A DNA stretch of 64,000 nucleotides from DATBSL01 sp963729875 (GTDB lineage Bacteria > Acidobacteriota > Vicinamibacteria > Fen-336): contig CAVSPR010000010.1 in NCBI GenBank assembly GCA_963729875.1, forward strand, positions 186,001-250,000, read 5' to 3'. The notes beneath the pieces are model-generated. The model saw only the letters and a list, made by a program, of their open reading frames with translations. It was not told where the DNA came from and ran no database searches. Positions 8,582 through 17,922 of this stretch are shown here, piece by piece. The position numbers were made by a program, and so were the translations under genes. Numbering within the stretch: the stretch's first letter is position 1; every line of letters starts with the position of its first letter.

Positions 8582-9774
8582 GCCTCGGCCTCCAGCCTCG
8601 AGAGCAGCCGCCCGCAGAGCCACAGCGCCCGCGGCACGTGGAAGCAGCCCTTGTAGGGCCCGCCCTTGAAGCGGTGCGTCACCTCGCCCCGTCGGTCGAG
8701 GTAGCCGAACCACTCTCCGTGCTGCGGGTCGGGGAAGTGGGAGAAGGTCCAGGCGTCAGTCCTCCGGAACGCTTCCCAGTCGGCGGGGTCGCCGGTGAGC
8801 GAGTAGTCGAGCAGGTGCGCGTAGAGGGCCTCGCAGTGCGGCCACCACAGCTTCATGCTCCACTCGAGGGGGAGCGGGGAGTGGCCCTTCGCGTCGAGGA
8901 AGGCGAAGAGCCCGCCGTGCTCCTCGTCCCAGCCCCGGTCGAACGACCACCGCACCACGTCGATCGCCTCGTGGGAGAAGTCGGTGCGGCCGAGCCGTCC
9001 GGCCCAGTGCTGGAGGAACCAGCCGGCCTCGATCGCGTGGCCGGGGTTCAGCAGCCGGCCCTCGGCCGAGTCGAGGAGGCTGCCGTCCGGGGCGACCGTC
9101 TCCAGAACCAGCCGCTCCTCGCGGCGCACGTGGAGCCGGACGAGGCGGAGGCACTCCTCGACCTCGGCGGCGTACCGCTTCGTGTCCCCGTCGCCCAGCT
9201 CCTCTATCACGTTGAGGAGGACCATGGGCACGGCCAGGCTCCGTTTCGGCGGCTCGCCCGGGTAGGACGTCCGGCCCACCTTCGTCCAGTCGAAGGCCCA
9301 GGACCACACCCTCTCGAACTCCTCGCGAGCCTCCCGCGCGTAGTGCGCCTCGCCGGTCGCCCGCCCGAGCTCGGCAAGGGCGAGGACGTAGTAGCACTCC
9401 GCGTAGATCTTCCGCTGCACGTATATGGCGCGGCCGTCGGCGGCCGTCGAGAAGGGGACCCGCCCGCCCGGCAGCAGGCACCTCTCGCGGAGGAAGCGCG
9501 CCCCCGAGAGGGCCAGCTCGAGCCACTCCGCTCTCTGGTCCACGGTCCGGTACAGCTTCGCCAGCATCCAGGCCTGCCGGCCCTGCAGCCAGCCGTACTT
9601 CGTGCGGTCGTAGACGCGCCCGTCGCGGTCGAGGCAGCTCCAGTAGCCCCCGTTCACCGGGTCGGGCGAGTGGCGCGTCCAGAAGGGGACGACCCTCTCG
9701 AGCAGCTCCGTCTCGTAGCGCCGCCGCAGCGCCGCGAGCTCGGCGCGGCCGGGGAGGATCACCGCCTCTGCCAT
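8578..9774 (-). CDS. N-acylglucosamine 2-epimerase (AGE) family protein
   Basis: 398 aa, the usual length of the (alpha/alpha)6-barrel AGE family. Visible family features include YGWLQGRQAWMLAKLY, NPGHAIEAGWFLQHW and MKLWWPHCEALYA, which supply the conserved Arg, Trp and His residues of the barrel, and CFHVPRALWLC near the end. AGE enzymes interconvert N-acetylglucosamine and N-acetylmannosamine; relatives act on cellobiose or mannose. First gene of the operon with ROK, SIS and MFS genes, which favours an amino-sugar role. No strong ribosome binding site is seen before the ATG. Confidence 0.88.
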   Translation of the reverse strand: MAEAVILPGRAELAALRRRYETELLERVVPFWTRHSPDPVNGGYWSCLDRDGRVYDRTKYGWLQGRQAWMLAKLYRTVDQRAEWLELALSGARFLRERCLLPGGRVPFSTAADGRAIYVQRKIYAECYYVLALAELGRATGEAHYAREAREEFERVWSWAFDWTKVGRTSYPGEPPKRSLAVPMVLLNVIEELGDGDTKRYAAEVEECLRLVRLHVRREERLVLETVAPDGSLLDSAEGRLLNPGHAIEAGWFLQHWAGRLGRTDFSHEAIDVVRWSFDRGWDEEHGGLFAFLDAKGHSPLPLEWSMKLWWPHCEALYAHLLDYSLTGDPADWEAFRRTDAWTFSHFPDPQHGEWFGYLDRRGEVTHRFKGGPYKGCFHVPRALWLCGRLLSRLEAEA

Positions 9775-9810
9775 TCCCGGTACCTGTTCGCGGCGGCGGT
9801 CATGGTGGTG

Positions 9811-10125
9811 TCAGCGCAGATTGCCGAGTGCTTTCTCCAGCGCTGCCACCAGGGGCGGGAAGTCGTCCTGCACCGTGTCCCACAGGATGTCGTAGTCGAC
9901 CACGTCGTAGCCGTGGGTGATGCGATGACGGGTGGCGATCGCCTCGCGCCAGGGCACGCGCGGAAAACGCGCCTGCGCCTCGGGCGACACCCTCCCTGCG
10001 GCTTCACCCACGATCTCCACGAGGCGGGTCAGCGCGAGCCGTACGGGTACCGCCTCGTCACGCTGCGAGATACGCCGAGCCGCTCCAATCCCGACATGGC
10101 ACCATGCTAGGACCGCACGGCCCAT
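9811..10125 (-). CDS. HepT-like (DUF86) RNase toxin, orphan, N-terminus unusual
   Basis: 104 aa. Residues 66-73 (RHRITHGY) are the RX4HXY catalytic motif of HepT HEPN toxins, preceded by LVEIVGEAAGRVSPEAQ and followed by DVVDYDILWDTV, all typical of the family. The first helix usually seen in HepT is not recognisable in residues 1-22, so the gene may be truncated or its start misplaced. The normal partner, a MntA-type nucleotidyltransferase, is absent on both sides; the nearest ones are 17.5 kb away. Either a solitary toxin or a decayed module. Confidence 0.65.
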   Translation of the reverse strand: MGRAVLAWCHVGIGAARRISQRDEAVPVRLALTRLVEIVGEAAGRVSPEAQARFPRVPWREAIATRHRITHGYDVVDYDILWDTVQDDFPPLVAALEKALGNLR

Positions 10126-10226
10126 GGTTCAACTGCGGGGATCGTCCGCGGCCTCGTTTGACGTTCGCTCCAGGCCGGCGGTAGTGTCCCGCCAGGATCG
10201 GAACGCCGGGTTCCCGCGAGGCTGCC

Positions 10227-12137
10227 ATGTACCAGACGACCCTTCTTGCCCTCGCCACCCTTCTCCTGACGGATCCCGCTCCTGACGCCCGCGCTCAGGC
10301 GCTCGAGGCCGACGTCCTCGTCGTGGGCGGAGGGACGGGCGGCACCGCGGCGGCGCTCCAGAGCGCCCGCCTCGGCGCCCGTACGATCGTGGCCGAGCCG
10401 ACACCGTGGCTCGGGGGGATGCTCTCGGCGGCCGGCGTCTCGGCCACCGACGGCAACCACCGCCTCCCCTCGGGGATCTGGCGGGAGTTCCGCGAGCGGA
10501 TCTACGCCCACTACGGCGGGCCGGAGGCCGTGAGCACGGGCTGGGTCAGCAACACGCACTTCGAGCCCCACGTGGCCGACCGCATCTTCAAGGAGATGGC
10601 CGCGGCCGAGCCCTCCCTGCGAGTTCTCTTCCGCCACCGGTTCGCGGACGTCGTGAAGGAGGGCGGCCGGGTGCGAGGTGCCGTCTTCGAGGACCTGGCG
10701 ACGGGCCGGCGAGTCGAGGTTCGGGCGAAGGTCGTGGTGGACGGGACGGACCTCGGCGACGTGCTGGCCAGGGCCGGGGCGGCTTTCGACGTCGGGCTGG
10801 AGGCCGACGCCGTCTCCGGCGAGAGCGCCGGGATCACCGCCTCGAGCGACGTCGTCCAGGACCTGACGTGGTGCGCGATCCTGAAGGACTTCGGCCCCGG
10901 GGCGGACCGGACGATCCCGCGGCCCGCCGGCTACGACCCGGCCGAGTTCGACTGCTCCTCCACGAGCTACTGCAAGGACGCGACCCGCCAGAAGCCGACG
11001 GTGGACGCGCGGAAGATGCTCGACTACGCCCGGCTGCCGGGCGGCAAGGTCCTGATCAACTGGCCGAACTACGGCAACGACGCGTACCTGAACGTGGTCG
11101 GCCTCGACGACGCGTCGCGGGAGGAGGCCCTCGACGGCGCGAAGGCGCGGACGCTCCGTTTCGTGTACTTCATCCAGCACGAGCTGGGCTTCCGGAACCT
11201 CGGCCTCGCCGACGACGAGTTCCCGACGAAGGACCGGCTGCCCCTCGTCCCGTACCACCGCGAGGGGCGACGCCTGCGGGGCGTCGTCCGGTTCACCTCG
11301 CGTGACATCGAGGACCCGTTCGGGCCGCGCGACCCGCTCTACCGCACCGGCATCTCGGTGGGGGACTACCCGATCGACCACCACCACAAGCGCAACCCTC
11401 AGGCGCCCCAGCACCTCGGGTTCGTCCCCGTCCCGTCGTTTTCAGTCCCCCTCGGGGCGCTCGTGCCCGAGACGACGGACGGCCTCGTCGTGGCCGACAA
11501 GGCGATCTCGGTGAGCAACATGGCGAACGGCACGACGCGCCTGCAGCCGGTCGTCCTCCTGACGGGCCAGGCGGCGGGGGCGCTGGCCGCGCTCGCCGTC
11601 CGCCAGGGCCGCGAGCCGAGGGCCGTCCCCGTGCGCGACGTCCAGCGAGCGCTGCTCGAGGCGAGGGCCTTCATCCTTCCCTACATCGACGTGCCGCCTG
11701 ACCACCTGCAGTTCGCGCGCATCCAGAGAGTGGGTGCCACCGGCATCCTCAAGGGGAAGGGCGTGCCGTACCTGTGGGCCAACCAGACCTGGTTCTACCC
11801 CGACTTCCCGATCGACGCGGCGACGCTGGCCCGGGGTCTCGCGGAGTTCGAAAAGGTCGAGGGCCCGCCCGCGGACGGGAGGCCGCTCACCGTCGGCGAG
11901 ACGCTGCAGATGCTGACCGACTACCGGGCGGCGCTCCTGAAGAAGGACAAGGCCCGCTTCGCCGCGCTGGAGGCGAAGGCGCTACGCCCCGGGCCGGAGC
12001 TCTGGCAGGCCCTCGGGCTCGGCAGCTGGGAGCCCGACCGCAGGATCACGCGAGCCGAGGTCGCCGCCCTCGTCGACGAGATCCTCGACCCCTTCACCCT
12101 CAAGGCCGTCGACCACCGGGGGCGATTCGCCGAGTAG
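10227..12137 (+). CDS. secreted FAD-dependent oxidoreductase
   Basis: 636 aa. A signal peptide (to about residue 24) precedes an FAD-binding motif LVVGGGTGGTAAALQSARLGA, followed by the long FAD_oxidored-family body (NTHFEPHVADRIFKEM, VVDGTDLGDVLARAGA). The segment TDGLVVADKAISVSNMANG closes the FAD domain. The C-terminal 130 residues are helical and end with an S-layer-homology-like RITRAEVAALV stretch. Related proteins are annotated as FAD-dependent oxidoreductases or, loosely, xanthan lyase. Substrate unknown. It reads away from the HepT-like gene across about 100 bases and ends 6 bases before the convergent VapC. Confidence 0.8.
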   Translation: MYQTTLLALATLLLTDPAPDARAQALEADVLVVGGGTGGTAAALQSARLGARTIVAEPTPWLGGMLSAAGVSATDGNHRLPSGIWREFRERIYAHYGGPEAVSTGWVSNTHFEPHVADRIFKEMAAAEPSLRVLFRHRFADVVKEGGRVRGAVFEDLATGRRVEVRAKVVVDGTDLGDVLARAGAAFDVGLEADAVSGESAGITASSDVVQDLTWCAILKDFGPGADRTIPRPAGYDPAEFDCSSTSYCKDATRQKPTVDARKMLDYARLPGGKVLINWPNYGNDAYLNVVGLDDASREEALDGAKARTLRFVYFIQHELGFRNLGLADDEFPTKDRLPLVPYHREGRRLRGVVRFTSRDIEDPFGPRDPLYRTGISVGDYPIDHHHKRNPQAPQHLGFVPVPSFSVPLGALVPETTDGLVVADKAISVSNMANGTTRLQPVVLLTGQAAGALAALAVRQGREPRAVPVRDVQRALLEARAFILPYIDVPPDHLQFARIQRVGATGILKGKGVPYLWANQTWFYPDFPIDAATLARGLAEFEKVEGPPADGRPLTVGETLQMLTDYRAALLKKDKARFAALEAKALRPGPELWQALGLGSWEPDRRITRAEVAALVDEILDPFTLKAVDHRGRFAE

Positions 12138-12143
12138 AGCGGG

Positions 12144-12556
12144 TCAGCGAAACGGGTTCTCCACCCGAACCGAGCCGAAGAGCCGGCCGTGCTGCATGTC
12201 CTCGCTCAGCAGGCGGGCGCAGTCCCGGGCCCGCGCGGCTTCCACGATCAGCGCATCCCACAGCGAGATCTTCGAGGCCCGGGAGCTCGAGATGGATCGA
12301 AGCACCATGGCGAGATCGGGCTCGACCACCTCGAACGCGGAGAGCTCGCGGGTCGCGGCCTCGGCCTCGCTCTCGGGCAGCGGCCGGCCGAGCTTGCGCG
12401 TGACCGTGACGTAGAACTCCTGGAGCACCTGGGTGCTCACGACCAGCCGGTCGCCTTCCTCCTCGAGGACCGCCTGGCGCTCTTCTGCTTGGCCGGCGCG
12501 TCGCCGTCGAACAGGTACACGAGGACGTTGGTGTCGGCGAAGACGCTAGCGCTCAT
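12144..12556 (-). pseudogene. VapC-type PIN-domain toxin, frameshifted
   Basis: The N-terminal frame reads MSASVFADTNVLVYLFDGDAPAKQK with the first PIN aspartate (FADTN), then runs into a stop. The frame that starts near 12480 continues QAVLEEEGDRLVVSTQVLQEF ... ISLWDALIVEAA ... LLSEDMQHG, with the remaining acidic PIN residues (E, D, D). Joined they give a normal toxin of about 137 aa. The break lies at about 12476-12490 and is repaired by adding one base or removing two. The ATG overlaps the end of the VapB frame. As written the toxin would be inactive; a sequence error is equally possible. Confidence 0.75.
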
Positions 12557-12777
12557 GGAGCGACTCTCGTGTCCAGCGCCGCCCCGCCCGCGCGCTGCGC
12601 GCCCGGGATGACCGCTTCAGCAGCGAGTCCACGGCCCGCCGGCGCCCGCCCTCCTCGCCCGCCCAGGACCGCATGTAGTCCCGGAGCACGGCGTTCACCG
12701 AGGTGCCGAGCTCGGCGGCGCGCACCCGCGCGCCGGCGCAGGAGCTGCTCGTCGACCGTGATGGTCAGGTTGGCCAT
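12546..12777 (-). pseudogene. VapB-type ribbon-helix-helix antitoxin, frameshifted
   Basis: Starts MANLTITVDEQLLRR. In the next frame it continues ARVRAAELGTSVNAVLRDYM ... LHER and stops at TAG 12548-12546, overlapping the VapC start. That second part is a typical RHH/CopG helix pair. Removing a single base at about 12729-12734, in a CGCGCG stretch, restores a 76-aa antitoxin that fits exactly. Beta strand, two helices and a basic tail are then in order. Together with the adjacent PIN gene this is a type II VapBC module whose two genes are both out of frame. Confidence 0.7.
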
Positions 12778-12873
12778 GGCTCACCCGTGTAACACGGGAT
12801 CAGTGTAGCACGGGTCAGCCCGGCCCCGGCCCAGGACCCCGGCCCGGGGAGCGAGGATGACGGCCGGGGGCAC

Positions 12874-12896
12874 GTCACAATTCAAGACCTGACCCC
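12874..12896. repeat. single half of the GGGGTCAGGTCTTGAATTGTGAC repeat
   Basis: GTCACAATTCAAGACCTGAC plus CCC, 23 bases, identical to the inner part of each arm of the inverted repeat at 25892-25951. Here only one half-element is present, between the VapB start and the end of the broken TonB receptor. Sequences of this kind are dispersed, REP-like elements in some bacterial genomes. Confidence 0.75.
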
Positions 12897-12905
12897 AGAC
12901 GACGA

Positions 12906-12935
12906 CAGGGGGTGAGCCCGGAGGCCCACCCCCTG
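12906..12935 (-). terminator. hairpin downstream of the TonB receptor
   Basis: CAGGGGGTG pairs with CACCCCCTG (9 bases), with an inner GCC/GGC pairing around CGGA. It lies 51 bases past the receptor stop. No T run follows on the minus strand, so it may stabilise the 3' end or stop transcription weakly. Confidence 0.5.
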
Positions 12936-12985
12936 TGGAAGCGGTCGTCACGCGGCCCGGACGAGCCGGGTCGCGCGACGGAAGC

Positions 12986-15900
12986 CTAGAAGTAGAACTT
13001 CAGCGCCAGCTCGATCACGCGCGGCGCGCCCATGGTGCCCGTGATCAGGCCGAACGTGTTGGGCACGTTGATGTCGCGCGCCGGCGGCGCCGAAGTTCGG
13101 GTGGTTGAAGGCGTTGAAGGCCTCGACGCGGAACTCGAGGTACCGCGGCCCGCCCACGTCGAACCGCTTCGCGAGCACCAGGTCGAGGTTCGTGTAGCCC
13201 GGCGCCCGCGCGACGCCGACCGGGCAGTCGCCGAACGTCCCGAGGGCGGCCCTCGCGAAGGCGTTGATGTTGAGCCAGCGCGAGTCGGCCGGCGCGGTCG
13301 AGTCCGCGGTGACGTCTGGTTCGCGGGCTTCCAGTCGCCGACGCAGTTCGGCCGCTCGAAGCCGCGCTCGGCCTGCAGCGAGCGGTCGCCCCGTCGATGA
13401 CGGTGACGGGGATGCCGGTGCGGGCCTGGAAGATGGCGCCCAGCTTCCAGCCGCCGAGGATGGCGTCGGTGAGCGTGACCAGTCCGAGCCCCACTTCCTG
13501 CCCCTTGCCCCATCGGCAGCTCGTAGTTGGCCGAGAAGACGAAGTTGTGGCGGATGTCGTGGAACGCCGGGCCCCACTCCGCGTCCTGGTCGTAGGTGTT
13601 CTGCCAGTAGGCGCCCTCCGTGGCCGCGAAGCCGCCCGCGCCGTAGTAGCCGCGGTTGTCGGTGTAGCCCTTGCCCAGGTGTACGAGGCCAGGAACTCGA
13701 GGCCGTGCCACTCGCGCTGGCGGACGCTCGCCTGGAGCGAGTTGTAGTCGCTCTTCGGCGCGCGACAGGTCGATGGCGATCGTGGTGATGAGCGGCTGGT
13801 ACGGGTAGAGCGGCCGGCGCGACGGTCTTGGGCGCCCACGTCGCCGGGTCGCCCACGCCGGGGAGGGCCTGGTTGCCCTCGACCGGCGCGACCAGGTGGT
13901 TGGCGCGGTTGCCGACGTAGCCCACCTGGGCGGACATCGAGGACGGTCACCCGGTACTCGGCGAACGCGTTGAACTGGTGGGTGAACTGCGGCCGCAGGT
14001 TCGGGTCGTAGGCGCGGACGTTGCCGGTGGGCGTCGTGCCCGGCACCAGGTCGGCGAAGCCGGTGGACGAGCGTGCCCGCGCCGGTCGTCCGGTCGTAGT
14101 TGACGTTCGACTCGAAGAAGAACGGCGGGTTCAGCGGCAGGCGCAGGTTGGCGCCCGTGCCTTCCATGAACTGGGAGATGCCGTAGCCGCCGCGGAGGAC
14201 AGCCGGTCGGTCAGCGCTCCACGCCACGCCGAGGCGCGGCTCCCAGCCGTTGTAGTACGGCTTGTAGAGCGCGCGGTCCTCGAGGCTGCCGTCCTCGGCG
14301 AAGGTCTGCACGCCGGTCCCGTTGCCGAAGGGAGCCGCCACGTCGAAGTTCGACTGGCGGTTGTCCTTCTCGACGAGCGGCGAGGTGTAGGCCCAGCGCA
14401 GGCCGAGGTTCAGCGTCAGGGCGGGCGTGACCTTGAAGTCGTCCTGGGCGAAGAGGCCGATGCGGTTCTGCAGCGTGGGTCCACGGGTCGTTGGGGTCGC
14501 CGCCGCCCCGGCCCTTGCTCGACGCCAGGTCGAGCAGGAAGTCGGCAGAACGGGAGCCCCCGTGAACGCGCCGTTGAAGTCGATGGACCCGAGCAGGCCG
14601 TTGTTGCCGGCGTAGAACCGCTGCTGGTTGTAGTGGAGCCACTGGCCGCCGAACTTCAGCGTGTGGCGCCCCTTGAGCCAGGTCAGCTTCTCGTTGATCT
14701 GGTAGGTCTCGAGCTAGGTGTCGGAGTCCGTCCCGAGGCTGCCGGGGGCGGTGAGGCCGCTGGCCGAATCGCGATCGAGCTCAGCCCGTCGCACGATCTG
14801 CCCGCCGGCGATCCCGTACGTCGCGTTGGCGTCGCCGATCCCGGCCCAGTCGAAGGTGCAGCCCGTCACGTTCGTGTTGCTGTAGCCGACGAGGACCTCG
14901 TTGATGACCGAGGGCCCGAACACGTGGCTCCAGTTGAGCGCCGACGTTCCAGAAGGGCTGGTCGTTGCGCGAGCCGAGGACGAGCGGGAACGGGTTCTTC
15001 GTCGTCTCGTCCTTGTACTTGGCGAACGTGAACCGGCCCCAGAACTTGTCGTTCGCGGAGGCGTTCCAGTCGAGGCGCAGGTCGCCCTGGTGCGCGCGGT
15101 AGGTCGTGAGCGTCTCGCCCACGTAGTTGTTCGTGACGCCGCTGACGTCGCGGTTCGGGAGCGGGTAGTTCGCCGTGTCGCTGAGGAGCGCGAGCGCGCG
15201 TCGGGCTGAACCGGCTGACCGGGATCTGGTTGTTCGGGAACGGCTGCCCCGTCAGCGGGTCCCGGATGACGGTCCCGGGCAGGAGGCTCGAGAGGTCGCC
15301 CGCGCGCCAGGTGGCCGGCGCGACCGACGCGGAGGGCGGAGCCCGGGGCGTCCCGCCACGAGCCCTGGTAGTCGGCGAAGAAGAAGAGCTTGTCCTTGAT
15401 GATCGGGCCGCCCAGCGTGCCGCCGAAGATGTGCTGCTTGCGCTCGGCCTTCGGCGCGTTCGAGCGGTTGTTCTCCCAGCTGTTCGCGTCCATGCTGCTG
15501 TTGCGGTAGAACTCGAACACGTTGCCCCGGAACTGGTTCGCCCCGGACTTGATGACGCTGCTGATCAGGGCCCCGCCCACGTTCCCGGTGTCGGCCGAGT
15601 AGTTGTTCGTCTCCACGCTGATCTCGGCGAGGGCGTCCGGGCTCGCCTGGTAGGCGACCCGGTTGTCGATCGTCTCGTTCACGTCCAGGCCGTCGAGCGT
15701 GTAGTTGTTCACCTGCTCCCGGTTGCCGTTCACGTACGGGCGGGTCTGGTTGACCGCGCCGATGTTCGTGAAGCCCCCGGGGTTGGGCGTCATCGTCCCC
15801 GTGCAGGAGCAGGGCCAGCTGGCCGGGGTTGCGCCCGTTGAGCGGGAGCGACTGGACGGTGTTGCCCGAGATGACCTCGCCGACGGTCACCGACTCGGTC

Positions 15901-16293
15901 TGGAGGACGGGGGCCTGGGCGGTCACCTCGACGGTGTCCTCGAGGGCGCCGACCTCCATCTTGAAGTCGAGGCGGGCGATCTGCTTGGCCTCGAGCTTGA
16001 TCGGCTTCGTGGACGTCACCTTGAAGCCGGTCAGGCGTGGACTTGACCACGTACGTGCCGACCGGCACCGACGTGATCGTGTAGTTGCCGGCCTCGTTCG
16101 AGACGGCCGTGTACTCGACGTTCGTGGCCTGGTTGATGGCCACGACACTGACGCCCGGCGTCGGGGCGCCGCTCTGGTCGGTGACGAGGCCGGTGATCGA
16201 GGCCGCGCCGGTCTGGGCGTACGCGACCGCCTGCAGGCCGAGCACGAGCGCGAGGGCGAGCATCAGCCCGCACGCGCGCCGGAGTGAAGTCAT
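12986..16293 (-). pseudogene. Oar-like TonB-dependent receptor with carboxypeptidase-regulatory domain, multiply frameshifted
   Basis: GGAGGTAAAC precedes ATG 16293. A signal peptide (to AYAQ) and a CarboxypepD_reg domain (TGLVTDQSGAPTPGVSVVAI) lead into a plug (VQSLPLNGRNPGQLALLL, NNYTLDGLDVNETIDNR) and a barrel that ends in VIELALKFYF, the usual terminal Phe. The parts lie in different frames. I count about 15 switches, near 16034, 15803, 15334, 15197, 14945, 14550, 14480, 14068, 13937, 13815, 13760, 13680, 13508, 13390, 13318 and 13083, most repaired by dropping one base. An in-frame TAG sits at 14716-14714. Without these it would be a roughly 1100-aa outer-membrane receptor. As written it cannot be made. 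Confidence 0.85.
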
Positions 16294-16396
16294 GTTTACC
16301 TCCATGGGGAAAGCTGCGTGGTCATCGAGGACCAGACTGACCCACGTCAAAACGTGCAACGCCCATGCCGGCAGGCGGAGGTGAGGTCGGGCCGAG

Positions 16397-16419
16397 AAGT
16401 AGCTTTGTATCAGCTACTT
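16397..16419. promoter_or_regulatory. inverted repeat upstream of the TonB receptor, candidate operator
   Basis: AAGTAGCT-TTGTATC-AGCTACTT, perfect 8-base arms around 7 bases, about 104 bases upstream of the receptor start and in the only AT-rich part of the gap 16294-16500. Size and symmetry fit a dimeric repressor site or an mRNA leader hairpin. No regulator gene is adjacent. Confidence 0.4.
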
Positions 16420-16500
16420 AATGATTTAGCGTCACGACTCCCGATCCAATTCCGTGGAGGTGATCCGGGAACCCGAAGTGGCTCCCGTTGGATCCCGGGA

Positions 16501-17904
16501 TCAGGTCTGACCAATTGCGTCGAGGGCCTGACGCTCCGCGTCACGGTGGGCGTGGAACGCCACCCGCTCCGGGCGGAGGGCGCCCGACGGCAGCATGAAG
16601 CGCAGGAGGCTGGGCGCGTAGCGGCCGTGGCGCGCCGCGTGAGCCCGGCGTGCCGCGTCGACCAGCAGGGTGAGGGCGAGGGAGGCCACGAAGGGGGCCA
16701 CGGGGTCGGCGGTCGATCCCCCCGGCAGCAGGATCGCCAGGTACAGGGCCAGGACGAAGCTGGCCGCGGCCGTGGCCAGGGTCGTCCGACGGGCCGCCGC
16801 GGGGCCGCCGCGGTGGTCGAAGGCCCGCGCCTGGAGCTCCGCCGGGAGCAGGCTCGTGTACCACGCGAAGCCCTGGTTCCAGTCGTCCCACTCCCGCCTC
16901 ACGCCGTCGAGCACCTCCTCGACGTAGGCGCTCGGCGGCGGCGGGGACGGGGGCGGCGCGCCGGCCTCGTTGGGATCGCCCAGGGCGCTCAGGCGGTACG
17001 TGTAGACGAGGCGGCCACCCTCGAGCACGGGCGGCTCGGCGGCGGCCTGCCAGTAGTCGCGCCCGACCGCGATCCGCCGCCCGCCCTCCCACGTCAGGTG
17101 CGGCAGCAGTCCGCGGACGACGAGCGTGCCGTCGGCCGCCGCCTTCACCGAGTCCGCTCGCGTGAGGTGCTCCCAGAACGCCGACCGCGTGAGGGAGACG
17201 AAGCCGGGGTCGCGCCTCTCGCCCGACCCGCCGAGGGCGCGCCGGGCTTCGAGGAGGAAGGCCACGGGCGCCGAGCCGCCGACCTCGCGCAGGAAGACGG
17301 CGCCGAAGGCCCGGCCGAGGCCGGGCAGGACGAGCAGGATGAGGCCCGGGAGGCTGACCACGACCATGATCGCCCCGCCCCCCTCGATCGACCGGACCAG
17401 GAGGAGCAGCACCGCCATTGCCGCGAAGCTCTCGGCCAGCCCCGAAACGAGCGTGGCCGTCACCGCGTAGAGCCCGAGCCGGTCGCACAGGCGCACCTGC
17501 TCCTCCTCGGGCAGCAGGCCCACGAGCGGGTAGAGAAGGAACCGCCACGGCCGTGCCCTCTCTCGCACGTGCTCGCGCTCCCTCTCGGCCTCCGCCGCGC
17601 GCACGAGGGCCGCCCCGTAGACCGCGCGGTCGCGGATGACCTCGCCCTCCGGCCACGCGCGCAGGCGGTAGACGACGAGGCCCTCCTCGGGTTGCTCCGT
17701 CTCGGAGAGCACCTCGTAGGTGCTCTCGCCGATGACGACGGCGGTGCCGGGGAAGGCAGGACGCAGCCGGAACTGGTCCTCCGACCGCACGCGCAGCGGG
17801 AGGAATCCACGGCTCCACACCTCGGCCACCGTCGAGGCGCCCGGCGTCAGGCGGGCCTCCTCGCCGTCGCCGACGCGCCAGCGGGTGGTGGGCTCGCCGG
17901 GCAC
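16501..17904 (-). CDS. membrane protein of unknown function
   Basis: 467 aa, GTG start. The first 130 residues are soluble and contain a beta-rich RVGDGEEARLTPG ... YEVLSETEQPEEGLVVYRL part. Hydrophobic segments follow at about 150-175 (TATLVSGLAESFAAMAVLLL), 180-205, and two near the C-terminus around 370-410. The region between carries a Pro-rich linker and AYVEEVLDGVRREWDDWNQGF. I recognise no family. It starts 18 bases after the stop of the Zn-ribbon protein gene, so the two probably form an operon. Confidence 0.7.
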   Translation of the reverse strand: MPGEPTTRWRVGDGEEARLTPGASTVAEVWSRGFLPLRVRSEDQFRLRPAFPGTAVVIGESTYEVLSETEQPEEGLVVYRLRAWPEGEVIRDRAVYGAALVRAAEAEREREHVRERARPWRFLLYPLVGLLPEEEQVRLCDRLGLYAVTATLVSGLAESFAAMAVLLLLVRSIEGGGAIMVVVSLPGLILLVLPGLGRAFGAVFLREVGGSAPVAFLLEARRALGGSGERRDPGFVSLTRSAFWEHLTRADSVKAAADGTLVVRGLLPHLTWEGGRRIAVGRDYWQAAAEPPVLEGGRLVYTYRLSALGDPNEAGAPPPSPPPPSAYVEEVLDGVRREWDDWNQGFAWYTSLLPAELQARAFDHRGGPAAARRTTLATAAASFVLALYLAILLPGGSTADPVAPFVASLALTLLVDAARRAHAARHGRYAPSLLRFMLPSGALRPERVAFHAHRDAERQALDAIGQT

Positions 17905-17922
17905 CCTTCGTCCCTCGCCCCG

